In this document: positions 28,595 through 37,295 of the stretch, in pieces
Position numbering within the stretch: the first letter of the stretch is position 1
Layout of the letters: each line of letters opens with the position of its first letter
Assembly (NCBI GenBank): GCA_021158225.1
Contig: JAGGUZ010000010.1
Location: 1 to 46,792 of the forward strand
Direction of reading: 5' to 3'
Length of the DNA: 46,792 nt
DNA from: a bacterium
GTDB lineage: Bacteria; Patescibacteriota; Gracilibacteria; UBA1369; PNNO01
Position numbers and translations under genes: made by a program
Notes under the pieces: model-generated
Told to the model about the DNA's origin: nothing
Databases searched by the model: none
Seen by the model: only the letters and a program-made list of their open reading frames with translations

Positions 28595-29508
28595 CTAATT
28601 GTCTTTAAAAGACCATCTTTCAACTGAATTTCAGGTTCCCAATTAAGCATTTTTCTTGCAAGAGAAATATCAGGAAATCTCCTTTTAGGATCATCTTCCG
28701 GAAGATTTTTATACTCAATATCACTGTTTAAATTTGTTAAATCTATAATTATTTTAGCAAGTTTGATAATGGAAATTTCTTTAGGATTTCCCAAATTAAC
28801 CGGCCCGACAAAATTTTTACTTTCCATCATTAATGTCATCCCATTAATAAGATCATCAATATACTGGAAACTTCTTGTTTGAGATCCATCGCCATAAATC
28901 GTTATATTCTTGTTTTTTAACGCTTGAACTATAAAATTAGAAACCACGCGCCCATCGTTCTCATACATATTTGGTCCATAAGTGTTAAAAATTCTCACAA
29001 TTTTAACATCAACTTTATATTGCCGTAGATAATCCATACAAAGTGTTTCAGCACAACGCTTCCCTTCATCATAACAAGCCCGCGGACCAAGAGTATTAAC
29101 ATTCCCGGTATAAGTTTCTTTTTGAGGATTTTCCAACGGATCACCATAAATTTCCGATGTGGAAGCTTGCAACACTCTAGCTTTGTATTTTTTAGCCAGC
29201 TTAAGAACATTAATTGTTCCAAGCACATTTGTAGTAGTTGTTTGAATAGGATCTTTTTGATAATAAACCGGTGAAGCCGGACAAGCCAAATTATAAATTT
29301 GGTTAACTTCGTAATCAAACGGCTTGTTTATATCATGATAAACAAATTTAAAATTATTGTGTTTATTTAACTCTTCAATATTATCTTTTGTACCGGTAAG
29401 TAAATTGTCTAAGACAATAACTTCGTGTCCTTGTTTAAGCAACTTCGTGCACAAATGAAATCCAATAAACCCGGCTCCTCCGGTAACAAGTATTTTCATA
29501 TTATTCAC
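28573..29508 (-). CDS. UDP-glucuronate decarboxylase (UDP-xylose synthase) family SDR
   Basis: [69 protein letters not shown]. Confidence 0.88.
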   Translation of the reverse strand: MNNMKILVTGGAGFIGFHLCTKLLKQGHEVIVLDNLLTGTKDNIEELNKHNNFKFVYHDINKPFDYEVNQIYNLACPASPVYYQKDPIQTTTTNVLGTINVLKLAKKYKARVLQASTSEIYGDPLENPQKETYTGNVNTLGPRACYDEGKRCAETLCMDYLRQYKVDVKIVRIFNTYGPNMYENDGRVVSNFIVQALKNKNITIYGDGSQTRSFQYIDDLINGMTLMMESKNFVGPVNLGNPKEISIIKLAKIIIDLTNLNSDIEYKNLPEDDPKRRFPDISLARKMLNWEPEIQLKDGLLKTISYFKERI

Positions 29509-30819
29509 TTAATTTATGCCTATGCCACTATACTTTAAACCGACTTCCTTTACCAGCGCGGGATCGTAAATATTTCGCCCATCAATTAAAAGTGTTCCTT
29601 TCATCAATGATTTTATTTTATCAAAATCCGGATTTCTAAATTCATCCCATTCGGTTAAAACAACAAGAGCGTCAGCTTCCTTTGCACTATCATACATTCC
29701 TGAAACTTTAATAAGATCAGCTGAATTGTAAAATTGCATAAAATTATCTCCTGATATAGGATCATAAACTTTTATCGTTGCTCCCATATTTAACAATTTC
29801 TCAACTATATTACGCGAAGGAGCGTTGCGCAAATCATCGGTTTTAGGCTTAAAACTAAGCCCCAGAATACCAATAACCTTCCCGTTTAAATTACCCAAAT
29901 GCCTTTCAAGCTTGTTTAGAATTATCTCTTTTTGCTTTTTGTTGCGCAATTCAACAGCACTCAAAATATCTAAATTTTTGTTAAATTTTTTGGCCTGACT
30001 AATCAAAGATTTATTATCTTTGCCCAGACAGCTTCCTCCATACCCAATCCCGGCATGTAAAAACCGTGAACCTATTCGCCTGTCCAATCCGATTCCCTCG
30101 GCAACTTCTCTGATATTAGCACCGTTTGAATCACATAAATCCGCCATCTCGTTTATAAATGAAATCTTCATGCTTAAAAAAGCGTTTGCCGCATATTTCG
30201 TTAATTCGGCAGACTCAATACTCATAAAAACAAGTGGTTTCCCTATCCTTTCCAAGGATCCATATAAAGTTTTCATTATTTTTTTTGACTTGTCATCCTC
30301 AACTCCAACAACAATTCTATCGGGGGTAAGAGTATCTTTTACAGCCACCCCCTGTCTTAAAAATTCCGGATTTGAAACAACTTGAACATTAAAATCTTTT
30401 CCGCGTACGAAAACTTCATCTTGAATAATTCGCTTACATTGCAAAGTTGTACCTACCGGCACCGTTGATTTCATTACAAAAACAACATCGCCATTAATAT
30501 TTTTTCCAACAAGATGAGCCACTTCAAAAATATCAGTTAAATCTGTTTGTCCATTCTTACCAGTTGGCGTTCCAACTGCACATATGACAATATCAACATT
30601 ATCAACAGTCATTTTATCAACAAATTTTAATCTTCCATTAGACATATTCCTGTCTACAAGTTCCTGTAATCCGGGTTCATAAAGTGGCATTCCCCCATTA
30701 TTCAACATGTTAATTTTCTCTATATTTTTGTCTACACAAACAACCTCGTTTCCCATTTCGGCAAAACCCGTTCCAGTAGCAAGACCAACATAACCACAAC
30801 CGATAACAATTATTTTCAT
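29509..30819 (-). CDS. UDP-glucose 6-dehydrogenase
   Basis: MKIIVIGCGYVGLATGTGFAEMGNEVVCVD, VFVMKSTVPVGTT, NPEFLRQGVAVKDTLTPDRIVVG, GIGYGGSCLGKD, LGLSFKPKTDDLRNAPS. Confidence 0.93.
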   Translation of the reverse strand: MKIIVIGCGYVGLATGTGFAEMGNEVVCVDKNIEKINMLNNGGMPLYEPGLQELVDRNMSNGRLKFVDKMTVDNVDIVICAVGTPTGKNGQTDLTDIFEVAHLVGKNINGDVVFVMKSTVPVGTTLQCKRIIQDEVFVRGKDFNVQVVSNPEFLRQGVAVKDTLTPDRIVVGVEDDKSKKIMKTLYGSLERIGKPLVFMSIESAELTKYAANAFLSMKISFINEMADLCDSNGANIREVAEGIGLDRRIGSRFLHAGIGYGGSCLGKDNKSLISQAKKFNKNLDILSAVELRNKKQKEIILNKLERHLGNLNGKVIGILGLSFKPKTDDLRNAPSRNIVEKLLNMGATIKVYDPISGDNFMQFYNSADLIKVSGMYDSAKEADALVVLTEWDEFRNPDFDKIKSLMKGTLLIDGRNIYDPALVKEVGLKYSGIGIN

Positions 30820-30878
30820 ACTGTTATGTTAGTCGCTAATCGAATTGGTAGTCAATTAAAATATGATACAATAAAATC

Positions 30879-31328
30879 ATGAATATCCGACGAGCAAAAA
30901 AACAAGATATAAAAAATATTTCAAAGCTTCTTATAAATACATTTAATAAATTTTTGCTTCCATACTTTACAAAAGAAGGGGCTGAAAATTTTAAAAACAA
31001 AAAACTTTCTACTAAAAGTTTACTCTCCAGAATGAATCAATATATGTTTGTAGCAGAAGAAAAAGAGCAAATTATAGGATATATAGAAGCAAATTTAAAC
31101 GAAATTCAACTTTTTTTTGTTAATCAAAAGTATCAAGGCAAAGGAGTTGGAAAAGCGCTTATGGATACAATAGAATTAATTGTAAAAAAGAAAAAAAATA
31201 ATGTAATTTATGTTAAAGCCTCTATTTATGCTGTACCAATTTATACAAATCTCGGATTTAAAAAAACCACCGGCAAAAGACAAATAAATGGCGAGCAATA
31301 CCAACCTATGAAAAAAATCATTAATTAA
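30879..31328 (+). CDS. GNAT-family N-acetyltransferase
   Basis: NIRRAKKQDIKNISKLL, LFFVNQKYQGKGVGKALMDTIE, IPIYTNLGFKKTTG. Confidence 0.87.
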   Translation: MNIRRAKKQDIKNISKLLINTFNKFLLPYFTKEGAENFKNKKLSTKSLLSRMNQYMFVAEEKEQIIGYIEANLNEIQLFFVNQKYQGKGVGKALMDTIELIVKKKKNNVIYVKASIYAVPIYTNLGFKKTTGKRQINGEQYQPMKKIIN

Positions 31329-31333
31329 TTTCC

Positions 31334-31690
31334 CTTACAAAAAGATCAGCTTTAATTCTACTACTGGCAACCATGCTAAACGGATGTTCAATAAAAGATT
31401 TACCTTTACAACAACCAATACCTAAACCCGAGTTAACTCAGCATTCGACAAAAAATTGAATGAATTTATTAAAGATGTCAAAGAATATGTAGCAACGCCA
31501 GAAGAAACGGGAATGGGACGATAGCGCTGGAGATGACTCGGAGAACTTTCAAAATTTTAACATAACGAAAACCGGATTTGTATTTCATGTTGATCCGGAA
31601 CAAGTAGCTCCTTACTCACTCGGCACACAAGACATCGAAGTTGAATTTAGCGATTTGAAAGCTATTTTGACGCCGGAATGGAACAAATAA
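31334..31690 (+). pseudogene. Degraded lipoprotein with DUF3298/RsiV-like C-terminal domain
   Basis: LTKRSALILLLATMLNGCS lipoprotein signal, stops, then frame-shifted WDDSAGDDSENFQNFNITKTGFVFHVDPEQVAPYSLGTQDIEVEFSDLKAILTPEWNK*. Confidence 0.75.
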
Positions 31691-31772
31691 GATTGACAAA
31701 TCGAAGAAAAATTATTATTTTCTTTTCTTGAGTATAAAAATACACAAAAATAACCATTAACCGCGCTCTGTT

Positions 31773-31982
31773 ATGGATGATATTGACGATATTAAAGATC
31801 CTTTAGAAGAAATGACTAGAGAAGAACTTCAAAAAGAATTAGAATTTAGACGAGCAATAAGAGACGGCTTCGACGGATCAAATGGGAAAACACATCGCGA
31901 ACTTCAAGCTAGTGTTGATGCAGTTAGAAGACAAATAAAAATGCTTGAAAATCCCACTTTCAAAAAAGAAAATGAGTATTAA
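31773..31982 (+). CDS. Small hypothetical acidic/coiled-coil protein (69 aa)
   Basis: ORF MDDIDDIKDPLEEMTREELQKELEFRRAI...; no recognised family. Confidence 0.5.
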   Translation: MDDIDDIKDPLEEMTREELQKELEFRRAIRDGFDGSNGKTHRELQASVDAVRRQIKMLENPTFKKENEY

Positions 31983-31987
31983 AAATG

Positions 31988-32016
31988 TTGACAAAACCTT
32001 GTTAGCACTCTATTAT
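31988..32016 (+). promoter_or_regulatory. Housekeeping-type promoter of clpB
   Basis: TTGACA (31988-31993), 17-nt spacer, TATTAT (32011-32016). Confidence 0.85.
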
Positions 32017-32028
32017 TAGGAGTGCTAA
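32002..32028 (+). promoter_or_regulatory. CIRCE operator (HrcA binding site), perfect TTAGCACTC-N9-GAGTGCTAA
   Basis: ttagcactc tattattag gagtgctaa directly upstream of clpB. Confidence 0.95.
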
Positions 32029-32046
32029 TTTATTAACTTTTAATTT

Positions 32047-34611
32047 ATGCAAATTGGAAATAATTTTACAATAAAAACACAGGAATTAATCAATAATGCT
32101 GCGCAAAAAGCGCTGTCGCTTAATCATCAGCAAATTACAGAGCTTCATTTGCTTGATGAAATGATTAAACAAGAGGGGACTTTAATAAATCCTTTATTTA
32201 AAAAACTTGCAGTAAACAGCAATCTTCTGTCGGACGCAATTGAAGCTAAGCTGAAGCAAATTCCAATAGTTGAAGGGGGAAGTCAGATGGTTTCCGAATC
32301 TTTAAAACGCATTTTAACCGAGGCTTCAAAAATCGCTCAGAAATTTTCAGATGATTATATCTCTGTAGAACATATTTTACTCGCGTTGCTTTCAATTAAA
32401 AATGATACAAGCGACCTTTTAAGAGATGCCGGGCTGGAGAAAGAGACTATAACCGGTATTATAAAAGACTTAAGAGGTTCTGAAAAAATTACGGATGATA
32501 ACCCTGAAAGTAAATTTCAAGCACTGGAGAAATATTGTCAGAATTTTACTGATTTGGCAAAAAAAGGAAAACTTGATCCAGTGATAGGGCGAAACGAAGA
32601 AATTCGTAGACTTATGCAAATACTGGCCAGAAGAACAAAAAATAATCCGGTTTTAATAGGAGAGCCCGGCACGGGAAAAACGGCAATAGTGGAAGGTTTG
32701 GCTAATCGAATCGTAAATGGGGACGTACCTGAAAGTCTTAAAGATAAACAGCTTTTGGCCCTTGATCTTGGAGCGTTAATAGCCGGAACAAAATTTAGAG
32801 GAGAATTTGAGGAACGTTTTAAAGCGGTCTTGAAACAAGTAAAAGAGCAGGAAGGAAAAATCATTTTATTTATTGATGAGCTCCACACTCTTGTTGGAGC
32901 CGGTGCCACCGAAGGGCAAATGGATGCTTCCAATATGATTAAGCCCGCACTTGCTCGTGGAGAACTTCATGCAATCGGAGCAACCACAATTAAGGAATAT
33001 CAAAAATATATCGAGAAAGATGCCGCTTTGGAAAGACGTTTTCAGCCAATTTACGTAAAAGAACCGTCGGTTGACGAAACTATTGCAATCTTAAGAGGTA
33101 TTAAGAAAAAATACGAGCTTTATCACGGAGTAAAAATTCTTGATGAGGCGATTGTCGCTGCTGCAAATTTATCGAACAGATATATCACAGATCGTTTTTT
33201 ACCTGATAAAGCAGTAGACCTGATTGATGAAGCTACTGCGGTTTTAAAAATTGATCTGGAAAGCTCTCCAAGTGAAATTGACGAACTTCAAAGAGAGGTT
33301 ACCCAGCTTGAAATTGAGAAAGAAGCCCTAAAGAAAGAAAAATCAGCTAAAGATAAACTTGCCGAGGTTGAAAAGAATATGGCTACCAAGAAGGAAAAAT
33401 TGGATTCGTTAAAACTCGTCTGGCAAAACGAAAAAGATATTATTGATGAGATGCACAAGATAAAAGGAGAAATCGATCAATTAAACAACGAAGTCCAATC
33501 GTTTGAGAGAGAGTCCAAATTCGATAAGGTAGCCGAAATTATGTATGGAAAAATTCCGGAGAAAAATAAGAAACTTCAAGAGCTTGAGCAAAAACTCAAA
33601 AAAATTCATGGAAACGATCGAATGCTTAAAGAAGAAGTTGGCGCAGAAGATATTGCCAGAATTGTTTCTAAATGGACAGGCGTTCCGGTAAATAAAATGA
33701 ACGAGTCTGAAACAGAAAAGCTACTTCATCTCGAAGATGAGTTGGAAAAGAGAGTTGTAGGACAGGAAAAGGCTGTTAAGGCCGTGAGTAATGTTATCCG
33801 AAGATCAAAAGCTCATATTTCCGAACAAAACAGGCCAATGGGATCATTCTTGTTTTTGGGTCCAACAGGCGTTGGAAAAACTGAACTTGCAAAAACGCTT
33901 GCTTCATTCTTATTTAATGACGAAAAAGCCTTGATTAGACTAGATATGAGTGAATACATGGAGTCACACAGCGTGTCCAAGATAATCGGATCACCTCCCG
34001 GATATATTGGCTACGAAGAAGGTGGGCAATTAACCGAACTCGTAAGAAAAAGACCATACAGCGTTGTACTCTTTGATGAAGTGGAAAAGGCTCATCCTCA
34101 GATTTTCAATGTGCTTCTTCAAATCCTCGATGAAGGGCATATTACGGACGCAAAAGGTAGACAAGTTAACTTTAAAAACACTGTAATAATTCTTACATCA
34201 AATATCGGAAGTAATGAGATTATCAGCTTTAAAGGTACTAAATCCGCTCTTGACCTTAAAATCGAAAACTTGTTAAAACAATATTTTAAGCCCGAATTCT
34301 TGAATAGAATCGACAATACAATCGTGTTTAATCCTCTTACAAAAGAAAATTTAAAAAAGATTGTGGAAATACAAATTGAGGATTTGCGAAAAAGACTTGA
34401 TAAACAACATTTAACACTGAAAATTTCCGAAAAAGCCTTAAACTATCTCGCAGAAAAAGGCTATGATCCGGATTTTGGAGCTCGCCCTCTTAAGCGTTTG
34501 ATTCAAAAGGAAATAGAAAATATTTTAGCCATTAAAATAATTGGAAATGAACTAGAAAACGGCAATACAATAAGAGTGGATATCAAGAAAGACAAATTAC
34601 AGGTAAATTAA
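32047..34611 (+). CDS. clpB: ATP-dependent disaggregase ClpB
   Basis: [28 protein letters not shown]-domain coiled-coil, [46 protein letters not shown]. Confidence 0.96.
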   Translation: MQIGNNFTIKTQELINNAAQKALSLNHQQITELHLLDEMIKQEGTLINPLFKKLAVNSNLLSDAIEAKLKQIPIVEGGSQMVSESLKRILTEASKIAQKFSDDYISVEHILLALLSIKNDTSDLLRDAGLEKETITGIIKDLRGSEKITDDNPESKFQALEKYCQNFTDLAKKGKLDPVIGRNEEIRRLMQILARRTKNNPVLIGEPGTGKTAIVEGLANRIVNGDVPESLKDKQLLALDLGALIAGTKFRGEFEERFKAVLKQVKEQEGKIILFIDELHTLVGAGATEGQMDASNMIKPALARGELHAIGATTIKEYQKYIEKDAALERRFQPIYVKEPSVDETIAILRGIKKKYELYHGVKILDEAIVAAANLSNRYITDRFLPDKAVDLIDEATAVLKIDLESSPSEIDELQREVTQLEIEKEALKKEKSAKDKLAEVEKNMATKKEKLDSLKLVWQNEKDIIDEMHKIKGEIDQLNNEVQSFERESKFDKVAEIMYGKIPEKNKKLQELEQKLKKIHGNDRMLKEEVGAEDIARIVSKWTGVPVNKMNESETEKLLHLEDELEKRVVGQEKAVKAVSNVIRRSKAHISEQNRPMGSFLFLGPTGVGKTELAKTLASFLFNDEKALIRLDMSEYMESHSVSKIIGSPPGYIGYEEGGQLTELVRKRPYSVVLFDEVEKAHPQIFNVLLQILDEGHITDAKGRQVNFKNTVIILTSNIGSNEIISFKGTKSALDLKIENLLKQYFKPEFLNRIDNTIVFNPLTKENLKKIVEIQIEDLRKRLDKQHLTLKISEKALNYLAEKGYDPDFGARPLKRLIQKEIENILAIKIIGNELENGNTIRVDIKKDKLQVN

Positions 34612-34621
34612 AAGACAATAA

Positions 34622-34658
34622 AAAAGAGCGGAAACTGCACACCTTAATCCGCTCTTTT
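34622..34658. terminator. Bidirectional intrinsic terminator between clpB and the RRM gene
   Basis: aaaagagcgga (34622-34632)/tccgctctttt (34648-34658) perfect inverted repeat with A/T tails on both sides. Confidence 0.85.
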
Positions 34659-34680
34659 AATTTGTTTAATTTAAAACGAT

Positions 34681-34932
34681 TTAAGACTCTTTTGGTCTAG
34701 CTTCGTTTACAACGATGGTACGTTTACCAAGTTGTTTTCCGTCAAGTTCTGCAATAGCTTTGTCGGCTGCTGCATCGTCTGTATAAGTTACAAACCCGAA
34801 CCCTTTAGATCGCCCTTGAAAGTCTTTGATGATAATAGCTTCTTCTACCTCACCCAATTCTCCAAAGAAAGATTTTAGTTCATCTTCTGTCGTGTTCCAA
34901 TCAAGGCTTCCGACGAATAATTTTTTAGCCAT
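34681..34932 (-). CDS. RRM (RNP-1) RNA-binding protein
   Basis: KKLFVGSLDWNTTEDELKSFF (RNP2), RSKGFGFVTY (RNP1). Confidence 0.93.
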   Translation of the reverse strand: MAKKLFVGSLDWNTTEDELKSFFGELGEVEEAIIIKDFQGRSKGFGFVTYTDDAAADKAIAELDGKQLGKRTIVVNEARPKES

Positions 34933-35162
34933 AGTACGTGCTTAAAAATAGAATATAGACACAAACTTTAGCCTATTAATTCGGAAGCAGACAAACTGTG
35001 CACATTTACTCTTCCTCATTAAAACCAAAGAATGCTGCCGTATGGTAGACCATTTATATAAAATTGGCAAGAAAATAAAAATTTGTAAAATACAACCGAG
35101 AGCTTAAGTCTTTACTTTTTACTCCTCGATAAGTAGACTAAATATCGGCTAAATCGCGCCGT

Positions 35163-35255
35163 GGAGAGGTACTCAAGTGGCTGAAGAGGCGGGATTGCTA
35201 ATCCTGTAGGGTGACTTATGTTGCCGCGGGGGTTCGAATCCCCCCCTCTCCGCCA
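35163..35255 (+). tRNA. tRNA-Ser(GCT), CCA encoded
   Basis: GGAGAGG acceptor, anticodon loop TTGCTAA, long variable arm, GGTTCGAATCC, 3' GCCA. Confidence 0.92.
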
Positions 35256-35280
35256 GTTTTATTTTGTAAGCCTTTTATGT

Positions 35281-35661
35281 ATGAAAAAAATGCAAACTCC
35301 TATACATTTTGAGATCCCGGTTGATAATATGGAACGCGCACAGAAATTTTATAGAGAACTTTTTGAATGGGATATCTCCTCTGCAGGAAATAACTTCGAC
35401 AATTATTTTATAATCAAGACAACCGAGGATGGAAGAACTGGAATAAATGGTGGCATGCTTATGCGATCAAACCCCGATCAGCCAATAATTAATTATATTT
35501 CGGTTGATGATATTGACGCTTCTCTGACCAAACTTGAGGAACTCGGAGGCAGTGTTCTTATGCCAAAAATGCCTGTAAAAGGAGTTGGATGGAACTGCGT
35601 TGTTAGAGATACCGAAAACAATATGTTTGGCATGATTCAAAAAAATAAAATATTTAAATAA
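35281..35661 (+). CDS. VOC/glyoxalase-superfamily protein
   Basis: PIHFEIPVDNMERAQKFYRELFEWDIS, GINGGMLMRSNPDQPIINYISVDDIDASLTKLEELGGSVLMPKMPV; ATG at 35281 because the track start lies inside the tRNA. Confidence 0.88.
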   Translation: MKKMQTPIHFEIPVDNMERAQKFYRELFEWDISSAGNNFDNYFIIKTTEDGRTGINGGMLMRSNPDQPIINYISVDDIDASLTKLEELGGSVLMPKMPVKGVGWNCVVRDTENNMFGMIQKNKIFK

Positions 35662-35664
35662 TAT

Positions 35665-37056
35665 ATGAGTAAACCCGAGGACAAGAAAGAATTAAAAGAG
35701 AATTTGGAACGGAAACAACACGCTTTTCGTGCACTAAAAGCTTACGCCAAAAGACAATTAGCGCATGCAAAGGACCTCATTAGTGAAAGGAAAGAAGAAA
35801 AACAGCAAGAAATTGATAAACAAGAAGAAGATATCCATCAAAAATTTGAAAAGGAACGAACTCGTATAGACAAAGAAGCTGTTAAAGCCGAGAAACAAGC
35901 TGAAGAAATTACGGAAAAAGAAATAGCAAAAGCACGAAAGGAGCTTATATCGATAAAAAAACGGGTTTATTCAAGAAGACATAGAATTGTTAACGGTCTT
36001 CAATTCGTCGGCGTTATTTATCTTTTTATATTTTCCGTCGTTATTCTTAAAGATGTCGCCATAGCTTTAAGTAGCTCTGCAATTGCAACTATCGGATCTA
36101 CAGTTAACACCCCGGCAAGCGCATTTGGAGCAGGTTGGTTTACCTCTATAATTGCACAATCGGCATCTGTTGTAGCAATTCTGGCAAATACCCTTGTAGG
36201 TTCGGGGGCTATAAATTTTAATACGGCGTTTTATATTCTTCTTGGCCTAACTCTTGGAAATTCCGTAACTCCTGTTTTGGCTTCTTTGGTAATAAAAACC
36301 GATCATCATTGGCGATTACGCCATGGATTTGAGCTTGGACTTGCTAATGTTATTTATTCAACTTTTTTAATCGGCATTGTTTTTGTAATTCAAATTTTTA
36401 CCGGATTTTTTACAAATGCCGGAGAATCGATTAATCAATGGGCCGGAGAATTTAAAGCTTTTCAGACAATTCCGGACTTGCTTTCCGTAATTACAGCCCC
36501 CGTTAAGAATCTTCTATTTTTTGATCACTTGCCTCTTATCATTATTTTTATTATCGGTATATTTATACTTATTTTCAGTCTGGGAAGAGTTGGACAAAGC
36601 ATGTTTATATTTTTAGGAGGTAAAAGACATGCCCGTGCAATTATGGAAAAACATTTGGGAAACTATCGAAAAGCGTTTTTGGTTGGACTTGCTCTTACTA
36701 TAATAATTCCAAGTGCATCACTGCTTGTTACACTTATGGTTCCGCTTGCAATTGCCAGAGTTATAACCCTAAGACAAGCAATTCCTTATTTGATCGGAAC
36801 AAACGTTGGAACGTTTATAGATGTGCTTCTAGCTTCTTTTGCCAATGCGCAAGGTTATGCAATTGCAGGTGGAGTTGTATTAACTTTAATGTCTTCTGTT
36901 GGATTTTTGTTTATCTTTAAAGATTTTGGGACAACAATTATATATAAAATCACGCGTTATCTGTCTTTACATACTGTAAAAATGAGGAAAAGAAACATTT
37001 TAAAATTTATTGCCAGTTTTATACTTATTCCAGCACTTATTATGGTTATTTTCTAA
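35665..37056 (+). CDS. Na/Pi-cotransporter-like membrane protein with N-terminal charged coiled-coil
   Basis: Repeated transporter motif GWFTSIIAQSASVVAILANTLVGSGAI...GLTLGNSVTPVLASL and GTNVGTFIDVLLASF; first ~100 aa Lys/Glu-rich helix. Confidence 0.78.
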   Translation: MSKPEDKKELKENLERKQHAFRALKAYAKRQLAHAKDLISERKEEKQQEIDKQEEDIHQKFEKERTRIDKEAVKAEKQAEEITEKEIAKARKELISIKKRVYSRRHRIVNGLQFVGVIYLFIFSVVILKDVAIALSSSAIATIGSTVNTPASAFGAGWFTSIIAQSASVVAILANTLVGSGAINFNTAFYILLGLTLGNSVTPVLASLVIKTDHHWRLRHGFELGLANVIYSTFLIGIVFVIQIFTGFFTNAGESINQWAGEFKAFQTIPDLLSVITAPVKNLLFFDHLPLIIIFIIGIFILIFSLGRVGQSMFIFLGGKRHARAIMEKHLGNYRKAFLVGLALTIIIPSASLLVTLMVPLAIARVITLRQAIPYLIGTNVGTFIDVLLASFANAQGYAIAGGVVLTLMSSVGFLFIFKDFGTTIIYKITRYLSLHTVKMRKRNILKFIASFILIPALIMVIF

Positions 37057-37109
37057 AATATCTGACATAATAACCAAAACAATTCTTTTATTTAGTGGTC
37101 TCATATATT

Positions 37110-37295
37110 ATGACTTCAACCCCAAAAGTAGGACAAAAATGGCAGAACAAAGTTACAAAAGATAAAGTAAAAGTAATGAAATTACTTCCCGGACATGTAA
37201 AAGTATTTGATATGGACGGAAGTAATCAAGGAACACAATTTCAGGTTGCACTTCACATCTTTATTACTAAATACCGGCTGGTTCAAGATGTCTAA
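37110..37295 (+). CDS. Small hypothetical protein (62 aa)
   Basis: MTSTPKVGQKWQNKVTKDKVKVMKLLPGHVKVFDMDG...; overlaps carB start by 8 nt, suggesting coupling. Confidence 0.5.
   Translation: MTSTPKVGQKWQNKVTKDKVKVMKLLPGHVKVFDMDGSNQGTQFQVALHIFITKYRLVQDV

Noticed and set aside
35218-35280. N-terminal extension of the VOC ORF (MLPRGFESPPLRQFYFVSLLC)
   Set aside because: Lies in tRNA-Ser(GCT); true start is ATG at 35281
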